Positions 57,501-64,000 of a stretch of DNA of 64,000 nt are shown piece after piece. The stretch lies in contig CP141140.1 in assembly GCA_035235625.1 (NCBI GenBank), positions 24,510,685-24,574,684 on the forward strand, in the 5' to 3' direction. Under the pieces are notes generated by a model. The model saw only the letters and a list, made by a program, of their open reading frames with translations, made no database searches and was not told where the DNA came from. This DNA comes from Saururus chinensis (Eukaryota > Streptophyta > Magnoliopsida > Piperales > Saururaceae). Both the position numbers and the translations under genes were made by a program. Every line of letters begins with the position of its first letter. Position 1 is the first letter of the stretch.

Positions 57501-57870
57501 GACATCCACCTTATAAGTTTTACCTATAGAAAGAGGTACCATACACTGTTCTATAATCTTAAATTCACCTACATTCTTGATCCACCCAATAGACGGTTTT
57601 GATGCTTTTGAACAGAAAGATGCAAATCTTCTATAGCTGTCTTTGATATCATATTTTCAGTACACCCACCATCTATTACTATTCTACAGATTTTACCATT
57701 GACTGTGGTAGAAAATATAACATGTCTTTATGAAGAGTCATTTGTTTTAGTGGTACACATCATCTTTTGAACCACCATTACAGAGTGTTCATTCTCAGAG
57801 CTTAAAGTTGTACAGTGACTTCCTGCATTTGTTCTAATATCTGTTGAAGCAACTGCATGGTGTAGCCATC
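53827..57870 (-). mobile_element. Truncated Ty3/gypsy element D
   Basis: On the minus strand, from right to left: protease-like sequence (VIDGGCTENMIS near 57660), reverse transcriptase start (HHIDLIPSSNLPHLPHYRMS at 57000-57060), later RT and RNase H (55908-56680, with VECDASSLDIGAILSQEGKP), an integrase that is largely readable (54922-55683: HAGGLGGHFGRDKT, DFILGLPHTQKG, SITSDRDSRF, CHPQTDGQTEV), and the integrase C-terminal tail (54544-54921, GPYRILRKLGDNAFVVNIPS). The 3' LTR follows at the left. The 5' LTR and gag were not found, so the right side is truncated; several breaks are present. The integrase part is better preserved than that of element E. Confidence 0.8.
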
Positions 57871-57871
57871 A

Positions 57872-57975
57872 GTGAAGCCTTCGCTAGTTAGTGAAGCCTT
57901 CGCTAGTAAGATTGCATTCGTCCTATATCATTGCATGGTATGCATAAAAATATCATTGCATGGTATGCATAAACG
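57872..57975. repeat. Two adjacent short tandem duplications
   Basis: GTGAAGCCTTCGCTAGT is repeated with period 19 (57872 and 57891). TATCATTGCATGGTATGCAT is repeated with period 25 (57926 and 57951). They lie right at the truncated edge of gypsy element D. Confidence 0.85.
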
Positions 57976-58450
57976 TCCGAATCCAGTTGCGTTGTATACA
58001 AAAATGTCCCATCCGCTGCTATATGTACGAAGGGAACTGGTGCTCGGAAGGTGCCCGGCCGATTGTGTTGACCTGGGTCCAATGCGAAGAATCTAGACAA
58101 TGTGCATTTACTAGGATGCTAACACAGCTAACCGGAAGTTATTTCTTGGAGCTGGATGGATGTGGATGGCTGTTGACTGACTTGAGCAATCAGTCTGCAA
58201 TGCCGACAACAAGTGCTTCAGCCAAAAAAATTCCAAAATGGCCGACTCACCTTTATGAGGCTGTTAAAATTTTCCTTTTTTTATATTATATAATAATTTT
58301 TTTCTCTTTTTCATGTTAATAACGCCATTTGAAACTATCCCATATCAATAGTTCTATTTTACTCAATTAAAGTAGCTCAGTATTTAAAAAAATTATTTCA
58401 AAAGCCATTATCTTTTTTCTTAGCTGTGAACTCAAATATTTGATAAAACC

Positions 58451-58656
58451 TACTCTCTACATTTAATATTAATAGTTACACTTAGAAAAATAGTAATTTT
58501 TATTAAACAGTAAAGTTCACATTTAAAAGAAGAGAAAATAAGCTTATGATCTTCTTTTTTAAGTACTCAAGTATTTAAATTGAACAAAATGAAGCTATTA
58601 TAATGGAACAAATTTTTTTTGCCAAATAAAGTTATTAATGCAAGATAGAGGGAGTA
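58451..58656. repeat. MITE of the CTCCCTCC type
   Basis: TACTCTCTACATTTAATATT then AATAGTTACACTTAG at the left mirrors AAATAAAGTTATTAATGCAA then GATAGAGGGAGTA at the right. The middle has AAAAGAAGAGAAAATAAGCT. About 206 bases. Confidence 0.7.
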
Positions 58657-58758
58657 CTATTTGCTCAAATAGAGCTATTAAAATGGAATAGAGAGATTAT
58701 ATTGCATGTAAATTTACCTTATAAATATTAACACTTATTTATAAAAGCCGGTATTTAG

Positions 58759-58967
58759 TACTCCCTTTATCCCAAATTAATAGTTTCATTTGACAAAAAA
58801 ATTTGTTCCATATTAATAACTCTATATTATTTAATTTAAGTAATTAAGTACTTTAAAAAAGTACCATAAGCTTATTTTTCCCTTCTCATAGATCCATGTA
58901 GGTTTCACCATTCAATAAAAATCATTATTTTTCCCAATGTAACTATTAATATGGGATGGAAGGAGTA
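58759..58967. repeat. MITE of the CTCCCTCC type, second copy
   Basis: The left end TACTCCCTTTATCCCAAATT and minus-strand right end TACTCCTTCCATCCCATATT are inverted repeats that continue through AATAGTT. The centre (AGCTTATTTTTCCCTTCTC) is the inverse of the centre of the neighbouring copy, so the two lie in opposite orientation about 100 bases apart. Confidence 0.75.
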
Positions 58968-59257
58968 TGACATATACAAGGGTAATCACATCAGTTGCAC
59001 TTTTTTATACCTCCTTCAGTCGCTAACTACACAAGCATTCAAATTTATAATTTTTTGAATGACATCACTTGTTCCAGGAAAATGCAAAGCACAAAAATCG
59101 TATAGATAGTCCAAAGTTTGATATAATTGTCTACCATTGAAAAATAATCATATAGATAGTCCAACTTATATGCTTTGTATTCTTCATATAATCATTACTT
59201 GAGCCTATATGCCCTAAGAGTTTGAGCACAATATCCACCGCTGCATATAAGTTGCAA

Positions 59258-61026
59258 CTTACAAGAGCGGGTTTTTAGTAACCACCATAACATGATGTCA
59301 TGAGACCTATTTGCAACATTTTTTTGAAAGTGTTGAAAATAATACTATGATTTACAAAAATGTCGTAAATAAATAAGTTTTTTAAAAAATTATACTTTGC
59401 AAATAGGCAATAGTATTTGTAACACTTTTATGTAAGCGTCACAAATAGTACATTTAAAAAAAAACATATAGCGTATGCGATGCTTTTATATAAGCGTTGC
59501 AAACACTATTATTGTTTTAAAAATATAAACTAAATTTATATCTTTACTATTTATGATGCTTATGTTTAAGCATCGCAATTACTATACTTATTGTTTTAGT
59601 CTCATTTGTGTGAGTACTGGGCTCACGTGTGTCTTAAATACCAAGGTATTTGCGACTCATATTTGTATATGTCACAAATACATTATATTTTATTTTATAT
59701 ATATTATTTCAATATATAATAAATAAATACAAAAATATTAAATTAAATTCCTCTATTTTCTCTCCTTCCTCCTCGGAGCCGGGGCTTAGCTGACGTGCAT
59801 GAGAGATAGAGAAGAGAGAGAAACAAGGAGAGAGAGACAGGGAGAGAGGTAGAGAGGCAAGGAGAGAGAGGGGGAGAAAAAGAGGGAAAGACATCGAGTG
59901 AGTGAGTGAAATAGAGAGAGAAGAGAGACAAAGAGAGAGAGAGAGGGAGAGGGAGAGAGAGAGTGAGTGAGAGAGAAAAGAGATACATAGAGAAAGAGAA
60001 GAGAGAGAGAGGAGGGAGAGAAAAGTGAGAGAGGAAAGAGAGAAGAGAGAGGGGAGAGAGAGAGAGAGAGGCTATTCGCTACACTTATGCCTAAGCATCC
60101 CAAATAGCGGTATTATTTGCAACACTTAGACAAAAGCGTTGCAAGTAATAACATGTGGGAAAAATTTTGCCTACATTTATTTACCCCCTCCGGGTTCCCC
60201 TCTTTCTCCCTCTCCCCCAATTGCCCCCTGCAGACGTAGACATTGAAGGAGGAGAGTGGCTACAACGCCAACATTTGGGGCCTGTTCGGAGACACTAGCA
60301 TGCTCCCCCTCTTTTCATCCTGGTTCCCACCTTCCTTGTCACTCTCGTCCTTTCTCTACTCCCCCCCCCCTGCGAACTTGGGCTTCGGAGGTGGAGCCCC
60401 CCCTTGCTCCTCCATGGAAGAGAATAGGAGAGGGGCGCCGGATCCGGCTTCTGGCACCCCTCCCTCTCCTCTACTATCTGCCGGAGGAGGGGTTCTGGGA
60501 CATCAAAGTCTTGCCCCCCCCCCCCCCCCCAACTGGCTCACCCCTTGGCCCGGTTATGCTGTTGGAGGCGGGATTTTATTATTTTAATATTGCTAATAAG
60601 TGTTTTATTTTAAAAAAATTCTATTAGTCATGCTTATTTATGGTTAACGATTCACAATTTAGTAGTGACATTTTTTCTAAAGCATCGCTAAAAATAACTT
60701 TTTGCGATGCTTGTTAACAAGTGTCGCTAATAATTTACTATTAACTACGCTTTATAAAGCATTTACAAAAAAAAATTATATTAGTGACATAAAAAAGAGT
60801 GTAGATAATAACAGTACTATAAGCAATGTAAAAAATATTATCTTAGCGATGTAAAAAAAATTGCTAATAGCATTACTATTAGCGACACTTTTTTATATGC
60901 GTAAAAAATAAGCAATTACAATGCGACTTTTTGAAATACTATTTAGGTGTCACTGATAATCATTGGAGATACTTTTATGGCTATTAGCAATGCTTAAAAA
61001 GCGTCGTAGTCTTTTTACTTGTAGTG
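59258..61026. mobile_element. CACTA-like element 5, variant ends
   Basis: The right end CTTTTTACTTGTAGTG is the complement of CACTACAAGTAAAAAG. The left end is probably near 59258 (CTTACAAGAGCGGGTTTTTA), badly decayed, with no matching duplication. The order resembles element 2: palindromes (TTGCAACATTTTT, GATGCTTTTATATAAGCGTTGC; 59320-59680), a purine tract (59790-60075), a GC-rich core with GGCGCCGGATCCGGC (60180-60560), then GCGATGC/GCATCGC palindromes (60620-61010). A 17-C run lies at 60514-60530. No transposase. Confidence 0.55.
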
Positions 61027-62458
61027 AATTGTCATGTTTGGTAAATACACACTAAAAATTCAATGTGTACAGTAAATTTGTAATTTTTGCTTACGGAAAT
61101 AAAAAAAGATTTCATGAGGCAGTGCGTGAGCTTGGGATCATGGGTAAAAGCTAATCTACCCTCCTGAGTTATGTGTGTTATGAAGTGGATTGAAATCCGA
61201 CAGCGTGCAATGCTCAGGGCTCACACACAATGCTCATATAAATGGGTCTATGTAAAAAATTATAAATATTTAATATTTTATAAAATTCCAAAATATCTAC
61301 ATTGAGGGCACTAAAAAAACTAAGTCATATTTTTTTCATGCAATCAATAAAATATATCGTTAGGTATGCATCCCTTGAGAAGAAATTTTTATCCTCTCCC
61401 ACTTCCTGGCGCAGTCCGTGGAGATGAACAATTGATGCAGAGCCTCATAAAGACGTTACTTGAGTTGAGTCTTCTCTTTCACTTAGCTATAAAACCCCAA
61501 CGTGGGCATTATTGTTAGTAGTTAGGTTTTATGTTATTGAATGAGTGGGTAAATATTATTCTCTCTCTGAGTTATTTCTCTTAGTTTTTTCAATCCGTGC
61601 TAGTTTTGAAGAATCTTTAATATGGAAGGTCAAATTGATCCCTCGCCGACAGTATTTTTTTGTGCGCTACATCATATATCTTCCACTGTATAGGAGCTAT
61701 CGATCAGGTTCACTAACACAGTGTTGGGATGCAAAATCCTTCATGAGAAGGACACAAAATAGGTGTGACAAGTGAAAACACAAGATTTACGGTGAAATAA
61801 ATGTACTAATATTTACCCATCATATAAATTTACTACTTTTAAAAAAAATTACATAAAAGAATAGTACCATTCTCAGATCTTCTCAACTCTCAAAGTGGAA
61901 GCGTTTTACACCCTTATCAATTCTCCATTCGCCTTTTATTGGTTCCTCAACAACCCTTTCATAATCCCATGCATAGACGTATACGTAATAATACAAATCT
62001 ATTTACAGAGGAAAATTTTAAAAATCTTCAAATAGCCAATCAGAATTGCCATCCATCTGGTTGATAGCAAAAACCGAAAGTTGTAAAAACATTGGGTTAA
62101 GACCCCGAGTTACTGCATTTATCCGAGTGATCACGAAACGCTAGCTATTGGATCAATCATATGATTTTGTCTGTTGCTTTGTTAAACAGACAAAATCATA
62201 TGAGTATTCTCACAAAAACCCAGTGAGCCATGAAAACCTTTGCGAGCATTCATGGCTCGCTGGGCTCTTGCGAGACTGATCCACAGTGGATCTGAAGGCG
62301 TCATTTTCGTTCCAAATAAAAAAGAGGTATGGTTTAGAATTTTCCACGTCTCATAATAAGCAAAACCAACTTTCCTGGAAGAAGTATAGCTTCCACAGAA
62401 TGCAAATAAATTATCTAGAGGCGAATCAGTGGAGAGTTCGGCTGATAACCAAGAAACC
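61027..62458 (+). other. Upstream region of NLR2
   Basis: No gene is recognised. CTATAAAACCCCAACG at 61497-61512 could be a TATA box or part of an LTR; it lies 960 bases from NLR2. The last 100 bases match the NLR1 leader (CCTGGAAGAAGTATAGCTTC; GATAACCAAGAAACCATG). A strong hairpin lies at 62157-62203. Confidence 0.35.
62157..62203. other. Perfect 19-base inverted repeat upstream of NLR2
   Basis: TCATATGATTTTGTCTGTT (62157-62175) and its exact complement AACAGACAAAATCATATGA (62185-62203) are separated by 9 bases. It lies about 255 bases before the NLR2 start codon, and no counterpart is seen before NLR1. Confidence 0.8.
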
Positions 62459-64000
62459 ATGCCGGATGATGCACTCGCGTCTGCCGTCGGAGGGACAGCA
62501 CAAGGCGTGGTGGCCTTCCTGATCGAACTGATCAGGAGGGAAGTGAACTTGTTGAGTGAAGTCCACGAAGTGGTCGGCAAGATCAGCTCCGAGCTGCAGA
62601 TTGTCAGGTCCTTCTTAGAGAATGACGCCAAAAGGGGAGAAGGCTCCGACGCAGCGAAAGTATGGAAGGAACAAGTCAGGGACGCTGCATACGAGGGCCA
62701 GGATGTCATCGACGAGTTCATGTACTACATAGCCAAAACCCCGCACAAAAGGTTAATCGGCGCCCGCAGAGGCATGTATGAATTAAGAACAGTTGGCGAG
62801 AGGCACCGGATCGCAGCTGCAGCAAATCAAATTTTGATCAAGTTCAGAGAGATATCAGTTAATGCAGAGAAGTATGGTCTCCGAAGGGCCGATTCGGGCG
62901 AGAGCTCGAGAGGTAGTCACGTCCATGAGAGAAGGCGGGTTGACGCAGAACGTTCGTCGTTTCCTAGCATTGAAGACCGCCATCCGGTAGGGATAGAACG
63001 CCAAACAGACAAGCTTGTCAGCTTGTTGGTGGAGGAGGTCGAGCCTCGGCGCGTTGTGATCGCTGTGAAGGGGATGGGTGGTTTGGGCAAAACCACCCTC
63101 GCGGGCAAGGCCTACTGTCTGGTCAAGGGAGAGTTCAATTGTTGTGCTTGGGTGACTGTCTATCCAGAGGACAACGCCAGTGTCATACTGCTAAGGTTGA
63201 TGAAGCAGCTCATGGGTCGTGCTTTCATCGACATCCATGGCGCAGAGAACATTGTTCTAGCTCAAGAGCTACTTACCTATTTAGGCTCAAGGAAGTACAT
63301 GGTCGTGTTGGATGATGTGTGGGATCCGTATCTGTGGCCTGGCATAGAATTTGCACTACCACGTGACGGTGGAAGTCGGGTCATTGTTACAACTCGCATG
63401 GATGCAGTGGTTTCGTCGCTAGGGAGCGAAGGGAGAGCCTTCCCGGTTCAGCATCTCAGCTTTCCATATGCCCAGGAACTCTTCTGCAAGGTAGCCTTTC
63501 GAGACACGGTTTGCCCTCCAGATCTGTCGAAAATGGTGAAGGCCATATTGGAGAGATGTGATGGGCTGCCGCTTGCAATTGTGGCCATAGCTGAGCTCAT
63601 GCGTTCCAGGCCCAGGCCAACGCAGTCGGAATGGAAGAAGGCTGGAGACAACCTTGGATGGCATCTGACCAGTAACAAAAACCTTGAAATGGCCAAAGAG
63701 AGTTTGCTGTTGAGCTTCAACGAACTACCTTACCAGCTTAAGCATTGCTTCTTATACTTCAGCACTTTCCCTGAGAATTACGCCGTAAAAAAGAGAAGGC
63801 TCATCCGACTGTGGATAGCGGAAGGCTTTGTGGAGGAACAAAGTGGAGGGGCCACACTGGAAGACAGAGCCGAGTCTTACCTTGAGACGCTTGTTGGCAG
63901 AAATTTGATTCAGGCCGGGGAGAAACCTCATGAACGCCCCAAATCATACAGGATGCACAATGTTATGCGTGAGTTGGTCGTCTTGGTTGCAAAGCAAGAG
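62459..64000 (+). CDS. NLR2, RPM1-like CC-NB-ARC-LRR receptor, cut by the window edge
   Basis: A frame of 514 codons from ATG at 62459, open without a stop to the end of the window. It begins MPDDALASAVGGTAQGVVAF and parallels NLR1 throughout (by eye about four residues in five identical in the first 60). Motifs: QDVIDEF in the coiled coil, P-loop GMGGLGKTT (205-213), kinase-2 VVLDDVWD (282-289 region), SRVIVTTR, GLPLAIV, LKHCFLYFSTFP, and MHN at 499-501 where MHD is usual. The stretch after the P-loop is a few residues shorter than in NLR1 (KGEFNCCAWV against KDEFKGEFDYYAWV). The LRR part lies beyond the edge. The start is supported by the conserved context AACCAAGAAACCATG shared with NLR1. 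Role as for NLR1; its ligand is unknown and it may have a different specificity. Confidence 0.93.
   Translation, partial: MPDDALASAVGGTAQGVVAFLIELIRREVNLLSEVHEVVGKISSELQIVRSFLENDAKRGEGSDAAKVWKEQVRDAAYEGQDVIDEFMYYIAKTPHKRLIGARRGMYELRTVGERHRIAAAANQILIKFREISVNAEKYGLRRADSGESSRGSHVHERRRVDAERSSFPSIEDRHPVGIERQTDKLVSLLVEEVEPRRVVIAVKGMGGLGKTTLAGKAYCLVKGEFNCCAWVTVYPEDNASVILLRLMKQLMGRAFIDIHGAENIVLAQELLTYLGSRKYMVVLDDVWDPYLWPGIEFALPRDGGSRVIVTTRMDAVVSSLGSEGRAFPVQHLSFPYAQELFCKVAFRDTVCPPDLSKMVKAILERCDGLPLAIVAIAELMRSRPRPTQSEWKKAGDNLGWHLTSNKNLEMAKESLLLSFNELPYQLKHCFLYFSTFPENYAVKKRRLIRLWIAEGFVEEQSGGATLEDRAESYLETLVGRNLIQAGEKPHERPKSYRMHNVMRELVVLVAKQE

Noticed and set aside
57960-58319. Plus-strand frame of 119 codons
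   Set aside because: Begins in a local tandem duplication, has no known motif and an AT-rich hydrophobic tail; treated as chance.

Overview
This is a gene-poor, repeat-dense piece of nuclear DNA from a flowering plant. The evidence is a DUF247 gene, two RPM1-like CC-NB-ARC-LRR resistance genes without introns in the reading frame, and plant-type Ty3/gypsy, CACTA, hAT and short foldback (MITE) elements. The AT-rich background broken by GC-rich genes fits many angiosperms; I cannot name the species, and a monocot is only a guess.

Three host genes are supported. A DUF247 gene lies on + at 9535-10908. NLR1, a complete 896-residue coiled-coil NLR, lies on + at 36735-39425. NLR2 begins at 62459 and is still open at the right edge (514 codons seen). 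NLR1 and NLR2 are paralogues whose similarity runs into the 5' leader, so they are members of one NLR cluster that continues past the window.

Layout: 1-2004 AT-rich with small MITEs. 2005-8612 an old minus-strand gypsy element carrying a CACTA-type element (about 3700-6795). 8613-9053 a stray CACTA-type end. 9535-10908 DUF247. 11560-11880 a copia gag relic. 12110-14400 one copy of an old segmental duplication, full of local tandem duplications. 16038-20653 a bounded CACTA-type element with a hAT element inside it. 20657-22140 simple and tandem repeats. 22141-24930 unassigned. 25094-31073 a hAT element split by a second bounded CACTA-type element (25578-29674) and a MITE. 31680-32690 the other copy of the segmental duplication. 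34153-35964 a short gypsy derivative. 36735-39425 NLR1. 40300-42358 a solo LTR. 42533-43641 a small non-autonomous LTR element. 43725-45881 a half CACTA-type element. 45995-52243 a complete-length but broken chromodomain gypsy element. 53827-57870 a truncated minus-strand gypsy element. 58451-58967 two MITEs. About 59258-61026 a further CACTA-like element. 62459-64000 NLR2.

The most distinctive feature is the CACTA-type family. Its ends (CACTACAACAAAA) enclose arrays of palindromes built on TTAGCGACGC/GCGTCGCTAA, separated by long purine- or pyrimidine-only tracts and, in one copy, a 1.2 kb G-rich minisatellite. No transposase was recognised in any copy, so all look non-autonomous. I see no tRNA, rRNA or CRISPR features. 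All similarity statements are by-eye comparisons within the window or recognition of known family motifs; no database search was possible.
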